In this document: one piece after another, positions 8,427 to 15,362 of the stretch
Numbering within the stretch: position 1 is the stretch's first letter
Layout: each line of letters starts with the position of its first letter
Origin: Bordetella parapertussis
GTDB lineage: Bacteria > Pseudomonadota > Gammaproteobacteria > Burkholderiales > SG8-39
DNA: 47,630 bases
Assembly: GCA_945862265.1 (NCBI GenBank)
Contig: CAMAXP010000034.1
Span: forward strand, 1-47,630
Direction of reading: 5' to 3'
The notes under the pieces: generated by a model
What the model was told of the DNA's origin: nothing
Databases searched by the model: none
The model's input: only the letters and a program-made list of their open reading frames with translations
Translations under genes and position numbers: made by a program

Positions 8427-9182
8427 TCAGGGGGCGGCTACGGCGATGCCCTGCGAAGAGAAGGTCTGCCGCAATGCCGTCGCAAACGCCACCGCACCGG
8501 GCTGGTCACCGTGCAGGCACAGCGTGTCCGGGGCGACCGGCACGCGCTTGCCGGACAGGCTCACCACGATGCCGTCGTTGATCATCGACAGCACCTGCGC
8601 CACCGACTTGGCGGCCTCCTCGATCATGCCACCCGGCTGGCCGCGCGGCGCAAGCGTGCCGTCGTCCATGTAGCCGCGGTCGGCGAATACTTCGCCTATG
8701 GTCGCGAGGCCGTACTTCTTGCCGGCCTCCATCATGCAGCTGTTGGACAGCGCATACAGTTGCACGTTGCCGCCGAGGTCACGCACGGCCCGGGCAATCG
8801 CATCCGAGAGTTCAGCGTCCATGGCGGACATGTTGTAGAGCGCGCCATGGCATTTCACATGGTGCAGCTTCGCGCCAGCGGCACGCGCGAAGGCCTCCAC
8901 GGCGCCGGCCTGGTAGAGCACCATGTCATAGATTTCCTGCGCGGAGACCTTCATCACACGCCGGCCGAAGCCGGACAGGTCTGGCAGGCTGGGATGCGCG
9001 CCGATGGCTACGCCATGGTCGGCGGCCAGGCGCACGGTCTTGCGTATGGTCCCGGGGTCGCCCGCGTGGAATCCTGCGGCAATATTGGCCGAAGTGATCA
9101 GCGGCATGATCTCGGCGTCGGCGCCCATCTTCCAGGCGCCGTAGCTCTCGCCCATGTCGCAGTTGAGGTCGATCTTCTTCAT
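8427..9182 (-). CDS. pxpA: 5-oxoprolinase subunit PxpA (LamB/YcsF family)
   Basis: This 251-aa protein has the family hallmarks: I-D-L-N-C-D-M-G-E-S at 4-13, A-N-I-A-A-G-F-H-A-G-D-P near 33-44, G-A-H-P-S-L-P-D near 61, and H-V-K-x-H-G-A-L-Y-N near 108. PxpA works with PxpB and PxpC to hydrolyse 5-oxoproline (pyroglutamate) to glutamate using ATP. All three genes are present here in the order B-C-A on the minus strand, which is strong support. It starts 6 nt after the pxpC stop. Confidence 0.95.
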   Translation of the reverse strand: MKKIDLNCDMGESYGAWKMGADAEIMPLITSANIAAGFHAGDPGTIRKTVRLAADHGVAIGAHPSLPDLSGFGRRVMKVSAQEIYDMVLYQAGAVEAFARAAGAKLHHVKCHGALYNMSAMDAELSDAIARAVRDLGGNVQLYALSNSCMMEAGKKYGLATIGEVFADRGYMDDGTLAPRGQPGGMIEEAAKSVAQVLSMINDGIVVSLSGKRVPVAPDTLCLHGDQPGAVAFATALRQTFSSQGIAVAAP

Positions 9183-9188
9183 GTCTGC

Positions 9189-10202
9189 CTATCTCCCGAG
9201 TTCCCATCCCAAGGATTGCTCAATCGAGCGTACCTGTTCCTGCATCGCGTGCCGTGCGGCTTGCGCCTCGGCCACGGTGCACTTTACGAACCTGACCTGC
9301 CCGCCCGGCGCCAGCTGGGCGAGGCCCGGGATGTCGACACCGGCGATCTCTGCGATCTTGGGGTAGCCGCCGGTGGTCTGGTGGTCGGCCATCAGTGCGA
9401 TCGGCGTTCCGTCATTGGGCACCTGGACCGTCCCCAGGCAGGTCGGTTCCGATAGTACATCGACCGCCTTGCCACGAACCAGTTGCGGTCCCTTCAGGCG
9501 ATAGCCCATGCGGTTCGAATCCGGCGAGACCTTCCATGTCGCCCCGAAAAACGCCTCCTTCGACGCGGCATCAAAGTTGGCGTAGTGCCGCCCTTCCATG
9601 ACGCGCACGGCAAAGCCGTCGCCATACGGCAGGGTCAGCGCAGGCGCTGACCAGCGAACCGTGCGCATGCCATCGGCCTCGCGCACGGCGCGCGGGGACA
9701 CCCGGCCGAACCGGGCGCGCGACAACTCACTCAGGTCGGTGGCGCAGGCAATGACGTCACCCGCCTTGAGCGCGCGTCCGCCCAAACCGCCGAATCCCGC
9801 CGGGATGTAGGTGCTGAGGCTGCCGAGGACCTCCGGCAGCCTGAAGCCTCCTGCAATCGCGATATAGGCCCGCGCGCCGCGGCTCGCGTTGCCGGTGGCG
9901 AGCACCGTGCCCGCTTTGATGAGCACGGGGCGGTTGCGCGGGAACGGCTTCTTGTCGGCTTTCGCCTCGAAAGCTGCGCCGTAAAGCGCGACCAGCGAAT
10001 CGCGCCCGAACACGATCTCGGGACCCATCACCGTGCATTCGAGCGTCGCACAGGTCGAAGGGTTGCCGACGAGCGCGTTGGCGATGCGGTGTGCCACCGG
10101 GTCCATGGCGCCGCAGGGGACGATCCCGAGGTGCTGGAGGCCATAGCGCCCCTGATCTTGCACCGAGGTGAGCAGCCCGGGTCGGAGGATGCGGATGCTC
10201 AC
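9189..10202 (-). CDS. pxpC: 5-oxoprolinase subunit PxpC (biotin-dependent carboxyltransferase-like, KipA family)
   Basis: This 337-aa protein is similar to KipA and the C-terminal part of urea carboxylase/allophanate-hydrolase subunit 2. It opens with L-R-P-G-L-L-T-S-V-Q-D-Q-G-R and has the D-x-x-A-H-R-I-A-N-A-L-V-G-N segment and the family's G-G-Y-P-K-I-A block near 278. The start is GTG at 10202; it overlaps the pxpB stop as GTGA, so translation is coupled. It pairs with PxpB in the 5-oxoprolinase complex. Confidence 0.93.
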   Translation of the reverse strand: MSIRILRPGLLTSVQDQGRYGLQHLGIVPCGAMDPVAHRIANALVGNPSTCATLECTVMGPEIVFGRDSLVALYGAAFEAKADKKPFPRNRPVLIKAGTVLATGNASRGARAYIAIAGGFRLPEVLGSLSTYIPAGFGGLGGRALKAGDVIACATDLSELSRARFGRVSPRAVREADGMRTVRWSAPALTLPYGDGFAVRVMEGRHYANFDAASKEAFFGATWKVSPDSNRMGYRLKGPQLVRGKAVDVLSEPTCLGTVQVPNDGTPIALMADHQTTGGYPKIAEIAGVDIPGLAQLAPGGQVRFVKCTVAEAQAARHAMQEQVRSIEQSLGWELGR

Positions 10203-10924
10203 GCAGGCGCCCCGCTGCCTTCGGCCTTGGCGATGCGCTCGAACTGATCGCGGCTGACCGGGACGAACTTGACGCGATCCCCGGGCGCCATCAGCGCGGG
10301 AGGCTGGCGGGCAGCGTTGAAGATTCTTAGCGGCGTGCGCCCAACGATGTTCCAGCCGCCGGAGATGGTGAACGGGTAGACCACCGACTGGGCGTTCGCA
10401 ATGGCCACCGAGCCGGCCACGACCGTGGGGCGCGGAGTGGTCCGGCGCGGCACTGAGAGCTTTGTGTCGAGGCCGCCGATGTAGGGATGCCCCGGCGCGA
10501 AGCCCACCATCAGCACCCGGTGCGGGGAGGCTGCGTGCCGCCGGACGACCTCCTCCATCGTGACCTTGCAGCGCTCAGCCACTTCCGCGATGTCGGGGGC
10601 AAACTCCGTGTCGTAGCAGACGGGCACTTCCACCGTCCGGGCCAGGTCGTCCAGGCTGGGCAGGCGCCGGGCGAGGCAATCCTTGACCAGCAGCGCAGTG
10701 GCTTCGAGTGGATCGAGGTTCGGGTCGGTGCGCTCCGGGTCGAAATGCAGCGCAAGCGCGCCCAGCGCCGGGACCACGTCCCGGATCCACGGCACCTTGC
10801 GCCGCCGGATTGCCTCGGCCAGCTGCTGGATGCGCGCGTTGACGGCGAGGTCCAGCGTGTCGGAAAAATCGACCAGGACCGCGGCATCGCCGAGCGGGAG
10901 CACGCGCGGGAGCGCGGGTGCCAT
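10199..10924 (-). CDS. pxpB: 5-oxoprolinase subunit PxpB (KipI family)
   Basis: This 241-aa protein has the KipI/allophanate-hydrolase-subunit-1 pattern: L-P-L-G-D-A-A-V-L-V-D-F near 10-21, V-P-V-C-Y-D near 103, and the conserved G-F-A-P-G-H-P-Y-I-G-G near 144-154, followed by P-R-x-x-P-R and the T-P-L-R-I-F-N region. It forms the kinase-like part of 5-oxoprolinase with PxpC. The 102-bp stretch upstream (10925-11026) is AT-rich and could hold a promoter, though no convincing pair of boxes is seen. Expression may also come through from the TctC gene upstream. Confidence 0.93.
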   Translation of the reverse strand: MAPALPRVLPLGDAAVLVDFSDTLDLAVNARIQQLAEAIRRRKVPWIRDVVPALGALALHFDPERTDPNLDPLEATALLVKDCLARRLPSLDDLARTVEVPVCYDTEFAPDIAEVAERCKVTMEEVVRRHAASPHRVLMVGFAPGHPYIGGLDTKLSVPRRTTPRPTVVAGSVAIANAQSVVYPFTISGGWNIVGRTPLRIFNAARQPPALMAPGDRVKFVPVSRDQFERIAKAEGSGAPA

Positions 10925-11026
10925 CAGCCTTTGCCTCGGCAGGTAACCTTGTTTTTATATATGAACTGACTCCAACGCCGCTCCTGGTGCGGATCTTGTA
11001 AATATAAAGTCAAAGAATTTAGCGCC

Positions 11027-12013
11027 TCAGTCGGGTTTCATATTGGCTTGCTTGATGACCGCGCGCCATTTCGTGATCTCGCTGCCGATGAACGCGGCGT
11101 ACTCCTCCGGCCGGTTGCCGATCGGCTCGCTCGCATCGGCGAGGATCCGGTCGCGGATGTCCGGCATAGCAACGACGCGCTGGATGTCGGCCGATATTTT
11201 CTGGACCAGCGGCGCCGGCGTGCCACCAGGGGCCATGACGCCAAACCACGCGGTGATCTCGAACCCCGCCACGCCGGCCTCTGCCATCGTCGGGATGTCG
11301 GGCACGGACGGCGAACGCTTTGCACTCGTGATTGCCAGCGGGCGCAGGGTGCCGGACTTCACGTGGGGCAGCAGCACCTGGGCGTTGTGGAACAGCACTT
11401 CGATCTGGCCGCTGATGGCATCGGTGGTCATCTGGGCGCTGGATTTATAGGGAATCGCAACCAGCTTGATCCCGGAAAGCGTGTTGAGCAGTTCGCCCGA
11501 AAGGTGCTGCGTCGTGCCTGGACCGGCCGTGCCATAGCGAAGCTTCTCCGGCTGCTTTTTCGCCGTGGCGACGAGTTCGGCCAGGCTGCGGATCGGGACG
11601 CCCGGATTGACGGTCAGCAGGTTCGGCATCTTGGTGACCAGGCTGACCGGGGCAAGGTCCCTGACCGGGTCGTAGGGCAGCTTGTCGCCGAACAGGCTGA
11701 CGTTGACCGCGACCGGTCCGATGGTGTTGAAGAGCAGCGTGTAGCCATCGGCCGGCGCACGCACCACGCGCTCGGTGCCGATGTTGCCGGAGGCGCCGAC
11801 GATGTTGTCGATGACCACTGGCTGGCCCCAGGACTCCGAAAGTTTCTGTCCCACCAGCCTCGCGAGGATGTCGGGCGCGCTGCCTGGGGGCGCAGGCACG
11901 ACCATCCGCACGGACTTTTCAGGAAATGCCTTGGGTTGTGCAACGGCCTGCGCCGCCACGCCCAGTGCCAGGACGGCAAATGCGGCTACATTTATTCTGG
12001 TTTTTATTTTCAT
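11027..12013 (-). CDS. Bug/TctC-family periplasmic substrate-binding protein
   Basis: This 328-aa protein has a signal peptide (M-K-I-K-T-R, hydrophobic core, cleavage near A-V-A-Q) and the Bug pattern: F-P-E-K-x-V-R-M-V-V-P near 32, P-G-S-A-P-D-I-L-A-R, then V-V-I-D-N-x-x-G-A-S-G-N-I-G-T near 73-88. Bug proteins bind carboxylates for tripartite tricarboxylate transporters. No TctA/TctB membrane genes lie nearby, which is common for this family in Burkholderiales. The ATG at 12013 has GGGAGGAAG just upstream and overlaps the stop of the next gene in the operon (ATGA). The longer upstream frame is a shadow of the AtuA genes. Confidence 0.9.
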   Translation of the reverse strand: MKIKTRINVAAFAVLALGVAAQAVAQPKAFPEKSVRMVVPAPPGSAPDILARLVGQKLSESWGQPVVIDNIVGASGNIGTERVVRAPADGYTLLFNTIGPVAVNVSLFGDKLPYDPVRDLAPVSLVTKMPNLLTVNPGVPIRSLAELVATAKKQPEKLRYGTAGPGTTQHLSGELLNTLSGIKLVAIPYKSSAQMTTDAISGQIEVLFHNAQVLLPHVKSGTLRPLAITSAKRSPSVPDIPTMAEAGVAGFEITAWFGVMAPGGTPAPLVQKISADIQRVVAMPDIRDRILADASEPIGNRPEEYAAFIGSEITKWRAVIKQANMKPD

Positions 12014-12372
12014 GCTTCCTCCCCTCTTGTGAATTTCGCCGGTACCCGCACTTTCATGCCCAGCAGCAGGTACGAATTGCTCTTGCCATGCCCGTCGAGG
12101 TTCAGGCTGCCGTTCACGCCGCCTTCCAGCACGTCCTCGATGACAAAATTGAAGGCCGGCAGCAGCGGCAGGTCGAACCGCCGCACGCCTTTTGCGCCGC
12201 GATGTGCGTACAGGGCCAGCACCGCCCTCTCGGTCAACTGCTCCGCGAGCAGTGGCCAGGCGGCCGGGTCGTAGGGCATCACGCTGACGTTCAGGCGGTT
12301 GCCCTTGTCGCCGGCGCGGCCGTGGGCCACGCGATGGAGCGGGACTTCGACGATCGCGTCGGGATTGCTCAT
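12010..12372 (-). CDS. AtuA-related small protein (C-terminal AtuA-like domain)
   Basis: This 120-aa protein matches the small domain found at the C-terminus of long AtuA proteins: H-x-x-A-H-G-R-A-G-D-K-G-N-x-x-N-V-S near 12-29 and a late N-F-V-I-E-D-V-L-x-G-G-V near 95. Here it is a separate gene that overlaps the larger AtuA-type gene and the TctC gene by 4 nt each. It probably forms a complex with the larger protein. AtuA is named from acyclic terpene utilisation in Pseudomonas, but many relatives lie outside terpene pathways and the substrate here is unknown. Confidence 0.85.
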   Translation of the reverse strand: MSNPDAIVEVPLHRVAHGRAGDKGNRLNVSVMPYDPAAWPLLAEQLTERAVLALYAHRGAKGVRRFDLPLLPAFNFVIEDVLEGGVNGSLNLDGHGKSNSYLLLGMKVRVPAKFTRGEEA

Positions 12373-13748
12373 CGCGCGATCTCCGTCGCGGTGTCCACGC
12401 TGCAGCCGGGCGAAAGGTCGCCGGGCGCGAGGAGATAGGACTGCGTCCGGATTCGCGGCGTCGTGCGCCAGCGCACCCCGCCGCCGCCCGCCGGGCCGCA
12501 GCAGTACAGCGCAAGCGCTTCGCGCGCGGCCTGGTCGGCGTCATCCTGCGTGCGCGCCGAGACGGCAAGTCGCACGCGGATATCCTGCGGCTCGGCACCT
12601 TCGAAAGCGCGCCAGCGCGCGCCGCCGTCGCCGTCATGCACGCTCGACACGCCTATAAGGTCCACGCGCGGTTGCACGTCGAGCTTGCGGATGCGCAGGC
12701 GCTCGAGCAGCACCTCGGCAGCAATCCGCGCCCGGGCGAGGCAGTTGGGCCCTGCATAGGAGATCTCGCCCTCGCCCAGCCATCCGCCGTCGAAGCAGAC
12801 CGTCGCCTTGACCTTCAGCGGCGCGGGTCCGCCGCGGATCCCGGAGACCTCCACCCGGTCGCCGCCCAGGTCTTTGACGCTCACCCCGGTGAAGTCCAGC
12901 GTGACGTCCGGCGTGAGGTAGCACCCCGGATCGTGGATTTCATAGAGGAGCTGCTCCTTGACCACCAGCGGGTTTACCAGCCCCCCGGTCCGCGCAGCCT
13001 TGGTGATGACGAGGCGCCCGTCGGCACCGACTTCTGCAATGGGAAAGCCGATGTTCGCCGGATCGGGAACGTCCTTGTAGCCGGGGTCGTAGAAATAGCC
13101 CCCGGTGACTTGCGCACCGCATTCGAGCAGGTGCCCGGCGGTCGAGCCCACCGCGATCTTCTCCCAGTCGTCCCAGGCCCAGCCAAAATGGTGCACCAGC
13201 GGCGCGAGCGCGAGCGACGGGTCGCCGGTCCGGCCGGTGACGACAACCTGGGCGCCCTTGCGCAGCGCCTCGACGATCGGCTTTGCCGAAAGGTAGGCGT
13301 TGGCCGAAACGATTTCGCCGGTACCGGTGTCGAGCATGGCATCGGCTTCGTAGACCTCGAGACTGGCGAGGTCGAGGTTGCGCACATCGTCGCCGTGCAC
13401 GACCCCGATCCGCAGGTCCGGCAGGCCGAGCCTGAGGGCAAGCTTTGCAATGACACGCGCGGCGCCAGGCGGGTTGGCTGCGCCGAAGTTGCCGATGATC
13501 GTGATGCCATTCTCGACACAGCGCCGCAGGATGGGCTCGAGCAGCCGCTCGAGCATCGGTTCGTAGCCTTTTTCCGGATCCCGCCGCTTTTCGAGCTGGG
13601 CCAGGGCCACGGTACGTTCGCCCAGCACCTCGAAAAACACCGCCGCCGGGCCGCCGAGCTCGATCAGCGTGTCGACCACCGGGCCGGGCGCGTCGACGCG
13701 ATCGCCCGAAAAACCGGCGCAGTTGCCCACCCTGAAGAGTTTGCCCAT
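12369..13748 (-). CDS. AtuA-type protein (DUF1446, acyclic terpene utilisation family)
   Basis: This 459-aa protein has the DUF1446 pattern: F-R-V-G-N-C-A-G-F-S-G-D-R at 5-17, G-N-F-G-A-A-N-P near 94, V-V-T-G-R-T-G-D-P-S-L-A-L-A-P near 168, and Y-F-Y-D-P-G-Y-K near 215. The ATG at 13748 is chosen because the family motif begins right after it; the frame extends upstream only through the tRNA-Leu region. It overlaps the small AtuA-related gene. It is the first gene of the minus-strand block, and its upstream region (13749-13827) is shared with the divergent tRNA-Leu. The reaction is unknown for most of the family. Confidence 0.87.
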   Translation of the reverse strand: MGKLFRVGNCAGFSGDRVDAPGPVVDTLIELGGPAAVFFEVLGERTVALAQLEKRRDPEKGYEPMLERLLEPILRRCVENGITIIGNFGAANPPGAARVIAKLALRLGLPDLRIGVVHGDDVRNLDLASLEVYEADAMLDTGTGEIVSANAYLSAKPIVEALRKGAQVVVTGRTGDPSLALAPLVHHFGWAWDDWEKIAVGSTAGHLLECGAQVTGGYFYDPGYKDVPDPANIGFPIAEVGADGRLVITKAARTGGLVNPLVVKEQLLYEIHDPGCYLTPDVTLDFTGVSVKDLGGDRVEVSGIRGGPAPLKVKATVCFDGGWLGEGEISYAGPNCLARARIAAEVLLERLRIRKLDVQPRVDLIGVSSVHDGDGGARWRAFEGAEPQDIRVRLAVSARTQDDADQAAREALALYCCGPAGGGGVRWRTTPRIRTQSYLLAPGDLSPGCSVDTATEIAR

Positions 13749-13827
13749 CGCGAAGTGCCTGTAGTTTGCCAGTGTCCGGGAACGATGCACTGGTTCCGGG
13801 GATTCTAACGGTATCATCCGTCTTGCT

Positions 13828-13914
13828 GCGCGGGTGATGGAATTGGTAGACATATCGGACTTAAAATCCGAAGCCCGTAAGGGCGTGCGGGTTCGACTCC
13901 CGCCCTGCGCACCA
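13828..13914 (+). tRNA. tRNA-Leu (anticodon UAA)
   Basis: This is an 87-nt class II tRNA with an encoded CCA. The acceptor stem GCGCGGG pairs with CCTGCGC (one G-T). The anticodon arm TCGGA-CTTAAAA-TCCGA gives UAA. A long variable arm (GCCCGTAAGGGC) and the T arm GCGGGTTCGACTCCCGC follow. A -10-like TATCAT lies at 13812-13817, but no convincing -35 is seen. The long variable arm is the leucine type; the anticodon rules out tRNA-Sec. Confidence 0.97.
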
Positions 13915-13965
13915 GCGGTTTCGCACTGATCCACTCAACGAAATCCAGAACGAGGAGTTCCACCG

Positions 13966-15084
13966 ATGTCAGCCAGTTCAAATTCCGCCGGGAGGTTCGC
14001 GATACGCGACGATCTGGCCGAATCGCACGAGACCGCCTGGGCGGCCGTTGCGGCGCCGGGCACCTGGCTCAGCGGCCGGGAGCGAGTTGCCGTGGTCGCC
14101 GAGATCCGCAGGGCTTACGGCTGCAGTCATTGCGCAAAAATAAAATCGGCTCTCTCCCCGAACGCCGTACCCGGCGGCCACGAAGCGACAGGCGGCGTCA
14201 GTCCTGCGCAGCTGGAACTCATTCATCGCCTGGCGAGCGATCCGGGGCGACTCAGCGAGAAGTGGACAGCCGAGGTGATGTCGCTCGGAATGTCTGAAGG
14301 GGAATACATCGAAATCGTCGGTATTGTGGCGCTGGTGCTGGTCATGGACACGTTCGACCTTGCGCTTGGCCATCCGCAGCGGCCCCTGCCCGACGCGCAG
14401 TCGGGGGAGCCGACCCGCTACCGTCCGCCCGGCGCCCGCAAGAATGCGGCCTGGCTGCCCCTCGTGGAGCCCGAGGACGTGGTCGAGGCCGACGGCCCGA
14501 TGTATCCCAGCCCGAAGGCCGGCTACATCTATCGCGGATTGTCGCTGGTCCCGCAGTCGATGCGCGACTACTGGGCCCTCATCGACTGCCACTACCTGCC
14601 GAGCAAGTACGTGTACGCCTTCGACACGTCCCTGCGCGCGATCAGCCGTCCGCAGATCGAACTCCTGGCGGCGCGGGTTTCAGCAATGCACCAGTGCGCT
14701 TATTGAACGACGGCACACTCCTACATGCTCCGTGAGAGCATGCAAATCGAAGGAAAGCAGGTGGACCTGGGCGGTGTCACGCGCGGATTCGGTCCGGGGG
14801 TGGACGTCGCCCAATCGGCAGAACTGGCCGAATTCGCGGAGTCTGTCGTGCAGCGAGACCCCTCCCGGGTCGCGGCTGCGCGAAGCGTGCTGCTCGGCGT
14901 CCTCGGCGGGGCCGGGCTGGTTGATGCCTCTGCGGTAGTGGCGGCGTTCCATGGGTTCGTGCGCATCGCTGACGCAACGGGCATTCCCTACACGACGGCA
15001 GCGAGGGGCAAAGACGTGCCTGAGTTGCGGGAAGAAGCCGGGGTCAACGGGTTTCCGCGAGTCAGGGCGGACAGTCCGGGCTGA
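13966..15084 (+). CDS. Probable selenoprotein, two-part AhpD/carboxymuconolactone-decarboxylase-like, Sec at residue 247
   Basis: This 372-codon frame is interrupted only by TGA at 14704-14706. ATG 13966 has GAGGAG 8 nt upstream. The N-terminal half has Y-G-C-S-H-C (C53, C56) after an R-E-R-V-A-V-V helix, the helix that precedes the redox motif in AhpD-like proteins. The C-terminal half has M-H-Q-C-A-Y-[TGA]-T-T-A-H-S-Y-M-L-R (C244, Sec247, H251), which matches C-x-x-C-x-x-x-H with the second cysteine replaced. AhpD-like proteins are thiol peroxidases or disulfide reductases; Sec would raise reactivity. A SECIS-like hairpin follows at 14724-14742. The gene converges on tRNA-Cys, ending 5 nt from it. 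The alternative is a nonsense mutation or sequencing error, giving a 246-aa truncated protein with a 3' remnant (14707-15084). Confidence 0.8.
14724..14742 (+). promoter_or_regulatory. Candidate bacterial SECIS hairpin inside the coding sequence
   Basis: CATGCTC at 14724-14730 pairs perfectly with GAGCATG at 14736-14742, leaving a 5-nt loop CGTGA (14731-14735). There are 24 nt between the TGA (14704-14706) and the loop. The rules used in bacterial SECIS searches (loop 16-37 nt from UGA, loop of 3-14 nt, at least one G in its first two bases, stem of 4 bp or more) are all met. SelB with Sec-tRNA and GTP would bind the loop. The hairpin also codes for protein (M-L-R-E-S-M), so synonymous conservation could test it. 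Confidence 0.65.
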
Positions 15085-15089
15085 GGGGG

Positions 15090-15163
15090 TGGAGGCGCGG
15101 AGCGGAGTCGAACCGCTCTAAAAGGCTTTGCAGGCCTCTGCATAACCGCTTTGCTACCGCGCC
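15090..15163 (-). tRNA. tRNA-Cys (anticodon GCA)
   Basis: This is a 74-nt tRNA with an encoded CCA. The acceptor GGCGCGG pairs with CCGCGCC and the discriminator is U. The anticodon loop CTGCAAA gives GCA, and the T arm is GAGCGGTTCGACTCCGCTC. It lies 58 nt downstream of tRNA-Gly, in the pgsA-Gly-Cys order seen in many proteobacteria. A terminator-like hairpin separates the two tRNAs, and there is little room for a separate promoter. Confidence 0.97.
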
Positions 15164-15182
15164 GGAAGACGACTCTGAGACT

Positions 15183-15212
15183 AAAAAGGGAGGGCCCGCA
15201 AAGGCCCTCCCT
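15183..15212 (-). terminator. Terminator-like hairpin between tRNA-Gly and tRNA-Cys
   Basis: A 10-bp GC-rich stem (15187-15196 with 15203-15212) closes a 6-nt loop. On the minus strand it is followed by a run of five T (15187-15183). By sequence it is a good Rho-independent terminator for transcripts coming from tRNA-Gly. It could also act as a processing hairpin that lets some transcripts reach tRNA-Cys. Confidence 0.8.
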
Positions 15213-15221
15213 CGGTGATCC

Positions 15222-15297
15222 TGGAGCGGGAGAAGAGTCTCGAACTCTCGACCTCAACCTTGGCAAGGTTGCGCTCTACCAACTGAGCTACTCCCGC
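15222..15297 (-). tRNA. tRNA-Gly (anticodon GCC)
   Basis: This is a 76-nt tRNA with an encoded CCA. The acceptor GCGGGAG pairs with CTCCCGC, the D arm contains AGCTCAGTTGGTAGAGC, the anticodon arm CAACC-TTGCCAA-GGTTG gives GCC, and the T arm is GAGAGTTCGAGACTCTC. It lies downstream of pgsA and has its own promoter at 15313-15341. Confidence 0.97.
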
Positions 15298-15312
15298 ATC
15301 AAACAGCCGACA

Positions 15313-15341
15313 ATTTTAATGATCTTCGGGGCCTTAGTCAA
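15313..15341 (-). promoter_or_regulatory. Sigma-70 promoter for tRNA-Gly
   Basis: On the minus strand TTGACT (15341-15336) is followed by a 17-nt spacer and TAAAAT (15318-15313). Each box matches the consensus at 5 of 6 positions. Transcription would start a few bases before the tRNA 5' end at 15297. Confidence 0.75.
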
Positions 15342-15362
15342 TCCGGGGTGTCCTCCGGGGTG

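Noticed and set aside
11048..12274. 408-codon plus-strand open frame opposite the TctC-type gene
   Set aside because: Antisense shadow; the minus-strand gene has a signal peptide, a Shine-Dalgarno and coupled neighbours.
13828..13914. tRNA with long variable arm as a possible tRNA-Sec
   Set aside because: The anticodon is UAA and the arm lengths are those of tRNA-Leu; tRNA-Sec would have UCA and a longer acceptor stem.
13749..13934. N-terminal extension of the AtuA-type gene
   Set aside because: The extension runs through the antisense of tRNA-Leu and has no family similarity; the family starts at 13748.
13966..14706. Treating the 246-codon frame as a complete protein and 14725-15084 as a separate gene
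   Set aside because: Both parts are in the same frame, the break falls at a conserved redox residue, and the second part has no ribosome-binding site of its own; a Sec codon explains all of this better.
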